DNA of 64,000 nucleotides from Aeromonas jandaei (lineage in GTDB: Bacteria > Pseudomonadota > Gammaproteobacteria > Enterobacterales > Aeromonadaceae), in the NCBI RefSeq assembly GCF_037890695.1, contig NZ_CP149571.1:1828001-1892000 (forward strand). Reading direction: 5' to 3'. The notes beneath the pieces were generated by a model that saw nothing but the letters and a program-made list of their open reading frames with translations, was not told the DNA's origin and ran no database searches. This document shows, in pieces, positions 20,280-29,258 of this stretch. The translations under genes and the position numbers were made by a program. Position 1 is the first letter of the stretch. Each line of letters starts with the position of its first letter.

Positions 20280-20774
20280 CTATTGCGCGGTGGCTAGCTC
20301 TCTCTCCTGCTTCTCCAGCGCCAGCAGCATCTTTTTAATCTCCAATCCCCCCGCATAGCCGGTCAGGCTGCCGTTTTGGCCTATCACCCGGTGGCAGGGG
20401 ACGATGATCGAGAGCGGATTGCGGCCATTTGCTGCGCCCACAGCCCGAACCGCCTCGGGTTTGCCGATGGCACGGGCAATATCGCTGTAGCTGCGGGTCT
20501 CGCCATAGGGGATGTCACTCAGCGCTTGCCACACCGCCTGCTGGAAGGCGGTGCCACGAGCCGCAAGGGGCAGGGAGAAGCGCTGCAAGCGACCGGCAAA
20601 ATAGGCGTCAAACTCGGCGAGGAAGGGGGCCAACGCTGCGGCGTCTTGCTGCCAGCCGCTCATATCGGGCAGCGCCCGCAGGCCCGCGACAAAGTCCACA
20701 TGCACCAGACCATGCTCGTTGATGGCAACCAGCAGATCGCCGCAGCGGGTCGGCAGAATATCGTAGCGGATCAT
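20280..20774 (-). CDS. ogt: Methylated-DNA--protein-cysteine methyltransferase
   Basis: A 164-residue suicide repair protein that removes O6-alkyl groups from guanine. The active site IVPCHRVIG carries the acceptor cysteine; the helix-turn-helix DNA-binding part precedes it (PYGETRSYSDIARAIG). The start overlaps the stop of the upstream Ada-N/AlkA gene by 4 bp, so the two form an alkylation-repair operon that together covers most Ada, AlkA and Ogt functions. Confidence 0.93.
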   Translation of the reverse strand: MIRYDILPTRCGDLLVAINEHGLVHVDFVAGLRALPDMSGWQQDAAALAPFLAEFDAYFAGRLQRFSLPLAARGTAFQQAVWQALSDIPYGETRSYSDIARAIGKPEAVRAVGAANGRNPLSIIVPCHRVIGQNGSLTGYAGGLEIKKMLLALEKQERELATAQ

Positions 20775-22315
20775 GATGTTATCTCCTGTTGTTGGTTACC
20801 GGACTGCGCTGCATTGCTACCGGTATCGGTAAGCAAGGCAGGCGCTTCGCTCATGGCGTGCCACAGCCAGCTGGCCGCATAGCTGCGCCACGGCTGCCAT
20901 GCGGCGCTTTGCGCCAATACTTCTTTCACCGGTAGTTTGCTGCCGCCTCCCAGCGCTTTTTGCAGCACCAGATCGGAAGCGGGGAAGGCGTCGGTATCCA
21001 GCCCGCAGCGCAGCCGCCAGTAAGCGACCGTCCAGGGGCCTATGCCCGGCAGCGCCAGCAACTGCTCGTCACTGGCTGTCGTGAGGGTCAGCTCGCCGCT
21101 GGCCAGCGCCTGTGCCACGCCCCGCAGGGTGCGAATGCGGCTGCCGGGCATGCCGATGCTGTCGAGATCGAGTTCGCACAACTGGGCGGGGGGCGGTAGT
21201 TGCGCCACTCCGAATTGGGCCTCGGTGCGCGCCACCAGTCGCCCGAGTATGGTGATGGCTCCCTTGACCGAGACCTGCTGGCCGATGATGGCGCGCAGCA
21301 TCACCTCGTACTCGTCCCAGCCCCCCGGCAGCCGAACGCCGGGCCAGCGCGCTTGCAAACGGGCCAGTAGCGGATCCCGACCGAGCAGATCGCCGATCCG
21401 CTGCATGTCGGCATCGAGATCCCACATCCGACGGACCCGATAGAGCAGATCCGGCAGCGCGGCGAGCGGCAGATCATGGACGGTGAGCTGCAGGCTGTTC
21501 CCCTTGCCCTGTGCGATGCGCACCAGTGCAACCTGATCGCCAACCAGATAGCGTCGCTCATACACCTCGTCATCTACCCGCTCCAGCCCGGGGATCGCCC
21601 GCAGCCGATAGAACGCCAGCATGGCCGCTACGTCATACGGAGGGCGGTAGGGCAGTTGCAGCGTCAACCTTGCCCCACGCTGGCCTGAAGCACAGTGGTC
21701 GGCCGTATCGTTGCAGCCTTCCTGTTGGCGTAGGGTACGCGGGGGTAGCCCGTAGGCGTTAAGCCAGGCATCGTTGAAGCGACGGATGCTGGTAAAACCG
21801 GCGGCAAACGCGATATCTGTGATGGGGAGCCGGGTCTCGGTCAGCAGTCGTTTCGCGAGCAGCAGGCGGCGCGTCTGCTCCACCTGCTTTGGTGAGGCGC
21901 CAAGGTATGCCTCAAACTGGCGGCGTAGCGTGCGCTCACTGATACCGGCCTCCGTCGCCAGTTCGGCGAGTGTGTTGTCTGCCAGCTCGCCGCGATCGAT
22001 ACGCGCCAGCAGCCGTGTCAGCTCAACCGGCAGATCGCCACGGGCAGCGGGGGCCAGCTCAGGGCGGCAGCGCAGACAGGGGCGCAGGCCATAATGCTCG
22101 GCGGCAGCGGCGCTCGGGAAGTAACGCACGTTGTGCTCGTGCGGTGGACGTGCCGGACAGACCGGTCGGCAGTAGATGCCGGTCGAGATGACGCCGGTAA
22201 AGAAGCGGCCATCGAAGCGAGCGTCGCGGGCGAGCCGTGCGGCGTGGCACTGCTCGCGGCTGAGGGCGTTGATCTGGTGATCCTGTGGCTGGTCACGCTC
22301 GTGCGGCGGCGTCAT
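20771..22315 (-). CDS. Ada-N / AraC-HTH / AlkA fusion: alkylation-response regulator and 3-methyladenine DNA glycosylase
   Basis: About 514 residues in three parts. First is an Ada-type zinc domain with DGRFFTGV, GIYCRPVCPAR and PCLRCRPE supplying four cysteines, one of which is the methylphosphotriester acceptor in Ada. Next is an AraC-type DNA-binding domain (about 90-175). Last is an AlkA-like glycosylase with its N-terminal domain and a HhH-GPD motif (LLALPGIGPWTVAYWRLR, then the catalytic-Asp region DAFPASD). The ATG at 22315 is preferred over an upstream GTG at 22363 because of a nearby GAGAG. It likely senses methyl damage, activates transcription and excises alkylated bases. Overlap with ogt supports co-regulation. 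Confidence 0.9.
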   Translation of the reverse strand: MTPPHERDQPQDHQINALSREQCHAARLARDARFDGRFFTGVISTGIYCRPVCPARPPHEHNVRYFPSAAAAEHYGLRPCLRCRPELAPAARGDLPVELTRLLARIDRGELADNTLAELATEAGISERTLRRQFEAYLGASPKQVEQTRRLLLAKRLLTETRLPITDIAFAAGFTSIRRFNDAWLNAYGLPPRTLRQQEGCNDTADHCASGQRGARLTLQLPYRPPYDVAAMLAFYRLRAIPGLERVDDEVYERRYLVGDQVALVRIAQGKGNSLQLTVHDLPLAALPDLLYRVRRMWDLDADMQRIGDLLGRDPLLARLQARWPGVRLPGGWDEYEVMLRAIIGQQVSVKGAITILGRLVARTEAQFGVAQLPPPAQLCELDLDSIGMPGSRIRTLRGVAQALASGELTLTTASDEQLLALPGIGPWTVAYWRLRCGLDTDAFPASDLVLQKALGGGSKLPVKEVLAQSAAWQPWRSYAASWLWHAMSEAPALLTDTGSNAAQSGNQQQEITS

Positions 22316-22522
22316 GGTATGGCTCTCTTGCTGGTGGGTGCCGGGTATTTGCTGATGCGGCACAAAAGGGATGAGTGAGAGACTAAGCAGGATCGCGGGG
22401 GATGACTAGCCAGAAACGGACAGGGATAGCAATTAAGTTTGCATGGAATGTGCGCTGAAAAAGGTGAAGGTCGTGCGCAACTGTGCGAAGGTGGATGAGC
22501 CTTTATCACCGAGGATTGCACT

Positions 22523-22924
22523 ATGCCAGGTCCCGCCCGTGCCGGCGCCCTGATCTACGCCAGGGAGCCGGGCTTGCTGAGCCACTTTTACCGAACCTTG
22601 CTGCAGATGGAGATCCGCAGTCAGAGCGAGCAGCTGATCGTGCTGGAGAACGGCGACATCCAGCTGCTTGTACATGCCATCCCCGAGCCCTATATCGAAC
22701 AGGTCGTTGTCACGACGCCACCGGCGCTGCGTGAGCAGGGGGCCATCAAGCTCTTTTTTACCGTGCCAAGCCTTGCGTGGGCGGAGGCGAAAGCGGCGGA
22801 TCTTGGCGGCGGCCTGCTGCCGCAGCAGTGGTCCGGGCCCGGTTTCGTGGTGCGCAATGCGTTTGACCCGGAGGGCAATATCTTGCAACTGCGCGAGTTT
22901 TTGAACGCGCAGGATCCGCTCTGA
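22523..22924 (+). CDS. VOC-superfamily (glyoxalase/bleomycin-resistance-like) protein
   Basis: A 133-residue protein with the paired beta-alpha-beta pattern of the VOC fold: REPGLLSHFYRTLLQM near the start and AFDPEGNILQLREF at the end. GAGG precedes the ATG. The family includes metal-dependent lyases, dioxygenases and antibiotic-binding proteins; no substrate can be assigned. Confidence 0.8.
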   Translation: MPGPARAGALIYAREPGLLSHFYRTLLQMEIRSQSEQLIVLENGDIQLLVHAIPEPYIEQVVVTTPPALREQGAIKLFFTVPSLAWAEAKAADLGGGLLPQQWSGPGFVVRNAFDPEGNILQLREFLNAQDPL

Positions 22925-22942
22925 CACGGATCGTTTACCAAT

Positions 22943-22969
22943 AAAAAACGGGGCCTGTCATGGCCCCGT
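22943..22969 (-). terminator. Rho-independent terminator, stronger for the M32 carboxypeptidase gene
   Basis: ACGGGGCC pairs with GGCCCCGT. On the - strand it is followed by six T; on the + strand the tail is weaker, though it may also end the VOC gene. Confidence 0.85.
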
Positions 22970-22993
22970 CATGTTTTACCCGTATTGCACGGA

Positions 22994-24472
22994 TCACTTC
23001 AGATAGCGCTGTTCCAGATGCTGGCGCAGCCAGTGCGGGTTCAGTGCCTCGCCGGTGGCTCGGCTGATCAGCTCATCCGTGCTGTAGCGGCTACCCTGCG
23101 ACCAGATATAGCGGCCGAGCCAGGCGAAGATCTCCGGCAGGCGGCCTGCGGCGATCACTTCACTCATGCTGCCGAGCTCTTTCTCCAGCGCAAAGCGCAG
23201 CTGCGCGGCATACATGGCGCCCAGCGTGTAGCTCGGGAAGTAGCCGAAGGAGCCGTCAGTCCAGTGGATATCCTGCATGCAACCATTGCGGTAGTTGCCC
23301 CTGGTGGAGAGTCCCAGCCACTGCTGCATCTTCGCATCCCACAGTTCGGGGATATCTGCTACTTCGATCCGCCCTTCTATCAGGTCGCGCTCCAGTTCGT
23401 AGCGCAGGATGACGTGGGCAGGATAGGTCACCTCATCCGCATCGACCCGGATAAAACCGGGCTCGACCCGGCTGTAGAGTCTGGCGAGATTGGTCGGACT
23501 CAGCGCCGGCTGATCGCCGAAATGGGCGCGAATATGGGGCGCCAGCAACGAGAGGAAGGCGGGATCGTGGCCGAGCTGCATCTCGCAAAACAGGCTCTGG
23601 CTCTCATGAATCGCCATGGAGCGCGCCTCGGCAACCGGCTGCCCCGACAGCTGGCGTGGCAAGCCCTGCTCGTAACGGGCGTGGCCGGTTTCATGGACTA
23701 TGCCCATCAGGCTGGAGATAAACTCCTGCTCGTTGTATCTGGTGGTGATGCGCACATCGGTCGGTACACCGCCGCAGAAGGGGTGACTGCTTACATCAAG
23801 CCGGCCATGGGCAAAGTCAAAGCCGAGCAGCCCCATTACCTCCTGACCGAGCGCCTGCTGGGCGGCGATGGGGAAGGGGCCTTGCGGCAGCAGTACGGGC
23901 TCTTCCTTCTGCCGCTCGCTGACCTGCTGGATAAGGGGCGGCAGCCAGCTGGCGAGATCGCCGAAGATCTGATCGAGCCGTGCGCTGGTCATGCCCGGCT
24001 CATAGAGTGCCAGCATGGCGTCGTAGGGGCGCACGCCGAGCTTGTCTGCCCGCAAACGTGCCACCTCTCGGGAGAGCTTCACCACCTCTTCGAGATTGGG
24101 GGCAAAACCGGCCCAGTCGTTGTTTTTGCGCTGGCTGCGCCAGGCGTGCTCGCACTTGCTGCCGGCGAGCGACAGCGCCTCGACCAGTTCGCCGGGCAGC
24201 AGGCTGGCATCCTGCCACTGGCGCTTGATTTCGCGCAGGTTGGCGCGCTGCACCTCGTCCAGCTGCTCGCTCTCTGCCTTGGCAATCCAGTCGCCCAGTT
24301 CGGGGGCGGTGCGCTTGTGGTGGATGATGAGGCCGAGCTCGGCCAACGCTTCGGCACGCGCCTCATTGCCCCCTTCCGGCATCATGGCAGCACGATCCCA
24401 GCCACAGATGGCGGAGAGGTGGTTGAGGCGGTGCAGCTGTTGCTGGTGCTGTTCAAGTTTCTGGTATGACAT
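22994..24472 (-). CDS. M32-family metallocarboxypeptidase (Taq type)
   Basis: A 492-residue zinc carboxypeptidase that removes C-terminal residues from peptides. The zinc motif HETGH lies in MGIVHETGHARYEQGLP. Other family marks are SSHPFCGGVPTDVRITTRY and IHWTDGSFGYFPSYTLGAMYAAQ. Length is normal for the family and no signal peptide is seen, so it is cytoplasmic. AAGGAC lies before the ATG. Confidence 0.93.
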   Translation of the reverse strand: MSYQKLEQHQQQLHRLNHLSAICGWDRAAMMPEGGNEARAEALAELGLIIHHKRTAPELGDWIAKAESEQLDEVQRANLREIKRQWQDASLLPGELVEALSLAGSKCEHAWRSQRKNNDWAGFAPNLEEVVKLSREVARLRADKLGVRPYDAMLALYEPGMTSARLDQIFGDLASWLPPLIQQVSERQKEEPVLLPQGPFPIAAQQALGQEVMGLLGFDFAHGRLDVSSHPFCGGVPTDVRITTRYNEQEFISSLMGIVHETGHARYEQGLPRQLSGQPVAEARSMAIHESQSLFCEMQLGHDPAFLSLLAPHIRAHFGDQPALSPTNLARLYSRVEPGFIRVDADEVTYPAHVILRYELERDLIEGRIEVADIPELWDAKMQQWLGLSTRGNYRNGCMQDIHWTDGSFGYFPSYTLGAMYAAQLRFALEKELGSMSEVIAAGRLPEIFAWLGRYIWSQGSRYSTDELISRATGEALNPHWLRQHLEQRYLK

Positions 24473-24511
24473 GGTGTTGTCCTTGTGATCGTCCCTGACG
24501 GGCGCCCGGGA

Positions 24512-25093
24512 TCAGCCGAGGCGCTTCTGGTGGCGTTCGCGGTTTTCCGCTTTCTTGCGCTCGCTCTTGCGCAGCAGCACATAGAGGGCGCCGCTGCCGC
24601 CGTGGCGGCGCTCGGCGCTGTGGATGGCCATCACCGCCGGCAACTGCGGCAGCCAGGCGCTGACATAGCTTTTCAGCAGGGCGCGCGGCGTGCTGCGCTC
24701 CCCCTTGCCGTGCAGGATCAGCAGGCAGCGGATATCGCGCTGCTCGCAATCGGTGATGAACTGGACCAGCGTCTGACGCGCTTCATTGAGCGTCTTCTGG
24801 TGCAAGTCCAGGCTTGCCTGCAGCTCGTACTTGCCGAGCCGCAGCTTCTTGTAGACCCCTTCTTGTACGCCATCGCGCTTGAAGCCGGTGATCTCGTGCG
24901 GGTCGAGCATCTCGATCGCCTCCATGGTGAGGTGATCGAGCGCCAGCTGCTCGGCTGTGGCGGCCTGACGGCGGGCCAGCTGGGCTTCTGTCGGGGCGGA
25001 TTTCACCCCCTGGGGATGGATATTGTCGCTGCGAATGGGCCTGACATCGGCCACTTCATTCAGAAAAAGCGAGAGGTCGTCGCTATGTGGCAC
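24512..25093 (-). CDS. smrA: Smr-domain endonuclease, SmrA-like
   Basis: About 193 residues ending in an Smr domain with SLDLHQKTLNEA and LLILHGKG, the motifs of this nuclease-like fold. The GTG at 25093 is chosen because GGGGAG stands ahead of it and the remaining length fits SmrA (187 in E. coli). The longer frame to 25171 has no ribosome-binding site. The C-terminus is rich in Lys and Arg. Confidence 0.85.
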   Translation of the reverse strand: MPHSDDLSLFLNEVADVRPIRSDNIHPQGVKSAPTEAQLARRQAATAEQLALDHLTMEAIEMLDPHEITGFKRDGVQEGVYKKLRLGKYELQASLDLHQKTLNEARQTLVQFITDCEQRDIRCLLILHGKGERSTPRALLKSYVSAWLPQLPAVMAIHSAERRHGGSGALYVLLRKSERKKAENRERHQKRLG

Positions 25094-25204
25094 GGCAGGC
25101 TCCCCATATGAAACAAAGTGGGGGCCATTATAGCGGTGCCAGCCGATCCGCAAAACGATCGTCCGGTTCAATAGCGCAGGGAGGGATAAACCGGGGGGCC
25201 GGAG

Positions 25205-25235
25205 ACGAAACAGGCGGCCAGTTGCTGCCGCCTGT
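25205..25235 (-). terminator. Probable terminator of the DUF3149 gene
   Basis: ACAGGCGGC pairs with GCCGCCTGT around an eight-base loop. The T tract on the - strand is short (TTTCGTC). Confidence 0.6.
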
Positions 25236-25240
25236 GGGGG

Positions 25241-25390
25241 TTACTTCTCTGCTTTGGGTGGTTGCGAGTGCATCACCTTGTAGATGAAGTAGGCAGCGTA
25301 AGAGCTGATCAGGATGAAGGTGCCGATAATCACCATCATCGACATCAAGCCCACGCTGTTGCCAAACATCAGATCCAGCCAAAAGTCCAT
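25241..25390 (-). CDS. Small membrane protein, DUF3149 type (49 aa)
   Basis: The protein starts MDFWLDLMFGNSVGLMSMM and has one hydrophobic segment (about residues 14-41) followed by a short charged tail ending PPKAEK. AGGAG lies nine bases before the ATG. Sequence and length match the DUF3149 family, short single-pass proteins of unknown function. A hairpin follows the stop. Confidence 0.82.
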   Translation of the reverse strand: MDFWLDLMFGNSVGLMSMMVIIGTFILISSYAAYFIYKVMHSQPPKAEK

Positions 25391-25524
25391 TTCATTGCTC
25401 CTGTCACCCGGTGGATGACAGGCATCATAAATACCCCTTTATCTGCAGGGAGATGATCCCGATCAACTCCCCACAAGATTGTTTTATGACCAGTTACAAA
25501 TTGTGATGAATCTCACTCGAATCC

Positions 25525-26415
25525 TTATTTGGTGCTTTGCAGCACGGTGGGCGTGGTCAGCAGAGTGACGCGCCACCCCTGCTGCTCCAGCAGCGCCAGC
25601 AGTCCCTGCTCGCCATAAAGATGCAGCGCGCCGACCACAATAAAGCTCTCGTTGGGCAGGGTCTGCCACTTGGCCAGCCAGTTGTGGTTGCGCTCGGCCA
25701 GCAGGGTTTGCTCCATCCAGCTCTGCAGGGCGGGCGGTGCCATCTCTTCCTTGAGCAGATTGATAAGTGTTGCCTCGTCCCCTTGCTGCCACGCCTTCAT
25801 CACGGCGGCGAAGCCGGTGTCGAGCATCGGCAGCTCGTCGAGGGTGCTGGAGAGCATCAGGGTCTGGTTGTCACCCACGCTGGCAAGATAGCCGAGCTGC
25901 TCCAGCAGGGTCTCGAAGCCCACCACGGGCTTGCCCTCTTTGGCGGCCAGTGCGGCAAAGTGTTGATCGATCCCGAGCTCGCTCTTGAAGTCGGAGCGGG
26001 CCATGGCGGCCTGAGTCAGGGTGATGGCAACAAACCAAGGGCGCAGCGGGGCGAGCGCAGCTTCATTGAGGCCAAGACGCGCGCCAGCCATCAGGGTGCG
26101 CTGGTAGAGCTCGGCAGGTAGATGCTCCTTGAGCGCCTTGCCATCTACCAGGCGGGTGAGAGAGCCCATCTCTTGCCACTGCGCCTGCGTGATGCTGTTC
26201 ATGTCGACCTCCATCACCAGTGCGCGACTCTGCAGCCAGGCCCGTTCGACCGGCGCCGGTAGCGGATAGAGGGAGGGCTTGCCCGCATGAATGGAGCCCA
26301 GCAGCCAGTGTTGCTGGTTGCCCTTGCTGATCTTGTAGAAGGCGGGATCGGCAAAGGCGCTGAGCGGCAGCAGCAGGCAGAGCAGAAAGGCAAACAGGGA
26401 GCGCTGGAATTTCAT
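25525..26415 (-). CDS. TraB/GumN-family exported protein
   Basis: A 296-residue protein with a signal peptide (MKFQRSLFAFLLCLLLPLSAFA). It carries the two family motifs: LLGSIH near the mature N-terminus and VVGALHLYGEQGLLALL near the C-terminus. Members may be metalloprotease-like, but activity is rarely shown. The ATG at 26415 has AAGGATCACC ahead of it; the longer frame to 26532 has no start signal. Confidence 0.87.
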   Translation of the reverse strand: MKFQRSLFAFLLCLLLPLSAFADPAFYKISKGNQQHWLLGSIHAGKPSLYPLPAPVERAWLQSRALVMEVDMNSITQAQWQEMGSLTRLVDGKALKEHLPAELYQRTLMAGARLGLNEAALAPLRPWFVAITLTQAAMARSDFKSELGIDQHFAALAAKEGKPVVGFETLLEQLGYLASVGDNQTLMLSSTLDELPMLDTGFAAVMKAWQQGDEATLINLLKEEMAPPALQSWMEQTLLAERNHNWLAKWQTLPNESFIVVGALHLYGEQGLLALLEQQGWRVTLLTTPTVLQSTK

Positions 26416-26501
26416 GGTGATCCTTATCCGGGCTGGTGACTTCTTTTCATCGCAAGAGACTCTATGATAAGTGCTCATTTCTGATAGCCAAGAGGTTTGC
26501 C

Positions 26502-26834
26502 ATGCCCCATCTTCGTTTTCGCGCCGTTTCACTCGATACCCTCAAGGAGATCGGCGCGCCGCTGCTTGCGGATCTCTGTGCCCTGACCGGTGGCAAGCCG
26601 GAGTTTGTCACCATGGAGCGGGTCGAGAGCCACTGGGTTCGTGACGGTGAGCTGGAGTCCGGTTTTCCGTTTGTCGAGCTGCACTGGTTTGCCAGGCCGC
26701 AGGAGATTCAGGATGAGGCGGCAGGCCTTATCACCCGCCATCTGAAGGCGGCGCTGGGGGAACAGACCTATGTGGTGGTGCAGGTTTTCCCCATCGATAA
26801 AAGCGCCTACTACAGCAATGGCGAGCACTATTGA
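26502..26834 (+). CDS. DUF1904 protein (tautomerase-superfamily fold)
   Basis: A 110-residue protein starting MPHLRFRAVS. Pro2 is kept, the catalytic base of tautomerase-superfamily enzymes, to which DUF1904 belongs. AGAGG lies ahead of the ATG at 26502, which is preferred over the frame start at 26436. It diverges from the GumN-like gene. No substrate is known. Confidence 0.78.
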   Translation: MPHLRFRAVSLDTLKEIGAPLLADLCALTGGKPEFVTMERVESHWVRDGELESGFPFVELHWFARPQEIQDEAAGLITRHLKAALGEQTYVVVQVFPIDKSAYYSNGEHY

Positions 26835-26868
26835 GCGGGGCGACTCAGGTCGTCGCCAGCGCAAGGGC

Positions 26869-27696
26869 TCAGGCTGACTTTGCCAATAACTGGTCGAGCC
26901 AGCGAGTGGGCAGGATCCGTCTTAGCAGGGCAAAAATTTTGGTCGGGGTGGTGACCGGATAGCGCGCCTTGGGGCGAGCGCTGGTCAGTGCATGGATTAG
27001 CGGTGGCAGGCAGGCTTCGCTCGGCAGGGTAAAGCCACGAGCGCCACCCTCTCGCTCCAGCCGGTTGAGGGTCTGCTGGTAGGCCGCCTGATGGCGGCTC
27101 CTGGTCGGGTCGATATGGCGCAGAAAGGCGGCGCGGGCGTTGGCACGAAAGCGGGTATCGATGGGGCCGGGTTCAATCAGGCTGATATGGACGCCGCTGC
27201 CGGCCAGCTCGAGACGCAGGGTATCCGAGTAACCCTCCAGCGCAAACTTGCTGGCGTTGTAGGCGCCGCGATACTTCATGGCGACCAGTCCCAGCACCGA
27301 ACTGTTTTGCACGATCCGTCCCTCTCTGGCCTCCAGCATGGCGGGCAGCACCTGACGAATGAGGTGATGCCAGCCAAACAGGTTGGTGTTGAACTGCTCG
27401 CGCAGCGCCTCTGTAGGAAGATCTTCCAGCGCCCCCGGCTGGCCATAAGCGCCGTTGTTGAACAGGCCATAGAGGCGACCACCAGCAAGATGGAGCGCCG
27501 CACTGGCACCCAGTTCGATGGAGGCGGGATCCGCCAGATCCAGCTGTACTGCCAGCAACCCCTGCTGCTGCAAGCGCTCCACATCCTCCGCCTTGCGCGC
27601 CGAGGCGATCACGGTAAAGCCGTGCTGACCCAGCGCCTGGGCGGCAGCCAGACCAATCCCGCTGGAGCATCCGGTGACAAGAACAAATCGGGGCAT
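26869..27696 (-). CDS. Short-chain dehydrogenase/reductase
   Basis: A 275-residue classical SDR with the nucleotide-binding TGCSSGIG, the NNGAYG motif, catalytic Ser in NSSVLG and YNASK for Tyr and Lys. The substrate is unknown. AAGGATCTCCCT precedes the ATG. Confidence 0.9.
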   Translation of the reverse strand: MPRFVLVTGCSSGIGLAAAQALGQHGFTVIASARKAEDVERLQQQGLLAVQLDLADPASIELGASAALHLAGGRLYGLFNNGAYGQPGALEDLPTEALREQFNTNLFGWHHLIRQVLPAMLEAREGRIVQNSSVLGLVAMKYRGAYNASKFALEGYSDTLRLELAGSGVHISLIEPGPIDTRFRANARAAFLRHIDPTRSRHQAAYQQTLNRLEREGGARGFTLPSEACLPPLIHALTSARPKARYPVTTPTKIFALLRRILPTRWLDQLLAKSA

Positions 27697-27769
27697 AGGG
27701 AGATCCTTGTGAGAGGAGAGACGGATGGAAAGTGGGAGTCTGTCAGCATGTTAACCTGCTGATCGGGTA

Positions 27770-27798
27770 AAAGAAAACCGGGCCAAGTGGCCCGGTTT
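27770..27798 (-). terminator. Rho-independent terminator of chiP
   Basis: AAACCGGGCC pairs with GGCCCGGTTT around a four-base loop; on the - strand it continues TTTTCTTTT. Confidence 0.88.
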
Positions 27799-27818
27799 GC
27801 TGACATCGTGTTGCCTGA

Positions 27819-29258
27819 TTACATGATGGTAAACGGCATGATGATGTGGAACTTGACGTCGTGTTCGGATTGGAACATGTTCGGATAGTACCAGTTACCT
27901 TTCTCATCCTGCATGTTGTTGTAATCGGTATAGTGCAGTTTGAACAGAGTGCCTTTCAGCTTGCCATCCTGCACGGTATACATGACGTCAAAGTTGGCGG
28001 CCCACTCTTTGCCATCCACACGGGTGCTATTGCCATTTTCGGCATCCCAGCCATAGGCACCGGATACGCCAACAGACCAGCCAGGGGCACCAACCAGATC
28101 GTCCAGAGAGCGAGTTACACCGGCAAACAGTGCTTTCTCGTTGTTTTCGTTCCAGTCAGAGCGGGAATCCCACCAAATTTCGTTGGCACCCTGGGAGTTG
28201 CCGTAGCCTTTGGTCAGACGGGGCAGGTAGTTCCCCATGTCACCTTCAGCTTTAGTCCACAAGCCTTCCAGGCGGAAACCATAAGGACCCATAGCCCAAG
28301 CGGCAGTAAGAGCTTGTTGCCATGCAAGACCGTCATAGTCATTGTTGTCAGTTTCGGAACCGTAGAACTGATAACTGGTGGTGAGGCCACCCAGTACGTC
28401 AAACTTGTGAGCCAGTTTGAAGTGGTAGCTGTCCATATAGCCTTCGGACTGACCGAAAGAGCCGGTAATGGCAGTGCCATTCTCAAAGGTATAGCGAGCT
28501 GCCAAGGCGTGGATGTAGTCGATCTTGTTTTCATCAGAGTACTGGGTAGCGGCACCATCGTAGTTGCCAGCTTTGGAGAAGCCGTTGGTATCTTTGAACC
28601 AAGGGGCCTTGTATTCGTCAGCGATGGCATAGGTCAGGTAGAGACCGCCGAAGTTGCCTTCAACCTGGCCACCACGATAGGTACCTGGCTGATATGACCA
28701 GTTAACACCCATTACGCCCGGAACATAGAGCTGGGTCAAACCACCCTTGGCAGTCAGAGCGCCATCCAGGAATTTCAGTTTCAGAGCAGCGTTGGAGAGG
28801 CTGGCTCCATTTTCGGACAGACCATCCCCTTGTGACCAGCTGTTGCCCCAGAAGGAGAACTCGTTCTCTTCGTTTACACCATTGCTTTCGTCAACAGCAA
28901 GGTTGGCAGCAGCGAAGCCACCCACATCGACACCGATCATGTCCCATGCATAGCCGGAGTTAAAGTTCAGTGCTACCTGTGCAGTAGAGTGGCTGAGGTT
29001 GGTGTGATACTTGCCATCTTGGGCGGGTACATATTTACCCTTGTCGTCATAGTGGGCTTCTTGGCCCTGTTTGCGGTCACGCTCACGCTGGAAGTAGAAA
29101 ACCCCCCCAGTCAGCTTGGAATCATTGACGAAGGCTTCGTAGGATTTGCCGTAGGTTGGGCTCATCATGTCCTGAGCTGCCAATGCCATACCGGGTGCTA
29201 CCAGAGCGGCTACCACAGCGGCACTCAACGCGGCGCGCTTGAAGATCACTTTTTCCAT
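27819..29258 (-). CDS. chiP: OprD-family chitoporin (ChiP-like)
   Basis: A 479-residue outer-membrane barrel for uptake of chitin oligosaccharides. The signal peptide ends near ALA-AQD. The mature start FVNDSKLTGGVFYFQRERDRK, then TNLSHSTAQVALNF, TSYQFYGSETDNNDYDG and the end HDVKFHIIMPFTIM follow E. coli ChiP (YbfM) closely. AGGAG stands before the ATG. Unlike E. coli, no chiQ follows; an SDR gene with its own start lies downstream. A NagC-like dyad 230 bp upstream fits control by amino-sugar availability, as for E. coli chiP. Confidence 0.87.
   Translation of the reverse strand: MEKVIFKRAALSAAVVAALVAPGMALAAQDMMSPTYGKSYEAFVNDSKLTGGVFYFQRERDRKQGQEAHYDDKGKYVPAQDGKYHTNLSHSTAQVALNFNSGYAWDMIGVDVGGFAAANLAVDESNGVNEENEFSFWGNSWSQGDGLSENGASLSNAALKLKFLDGALTAKGGLTQLYVPGVMGVNWSYQPGTYRGGQVEGNFGGLYLTYAIADEYKAPWFKDTNGFSKAGNYDGAATQYSDENKIDYIHALAARYTFENGTAITGSFGQSEGYMDSYHFKLAHKFDVLGGLTTSYQFYGSETDNNDYDGLAWQQALTAAWAMGPYGFRLEGLWTKAEGDMGNYLPRLTKGYGNSQGANEIWWDSRSDWNENNEKALFAGVTRSLDDLVGAPGWSVGVSGAYGWDAENGNSTRVDGKEWAANFDVMYTVQDGKLKGTLFKLHYTDYNNMQDEKGNWYYPNMFQSEHDVKFHIIMPFTIM

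Noticed and set aside
22985..24469. Open frame of 494 codons on the + strand
   Set aside because: Mirror of the M32 carboxypeptidase gene; the HETGH motif is on the other strand.
27819..29258. First thought to be maltoporin (lamB)
   Set aside because: The N-terminal DSKLTGGVFYFQRERDRK pattern and the ending PFTIM fit OprD-type ChiP.
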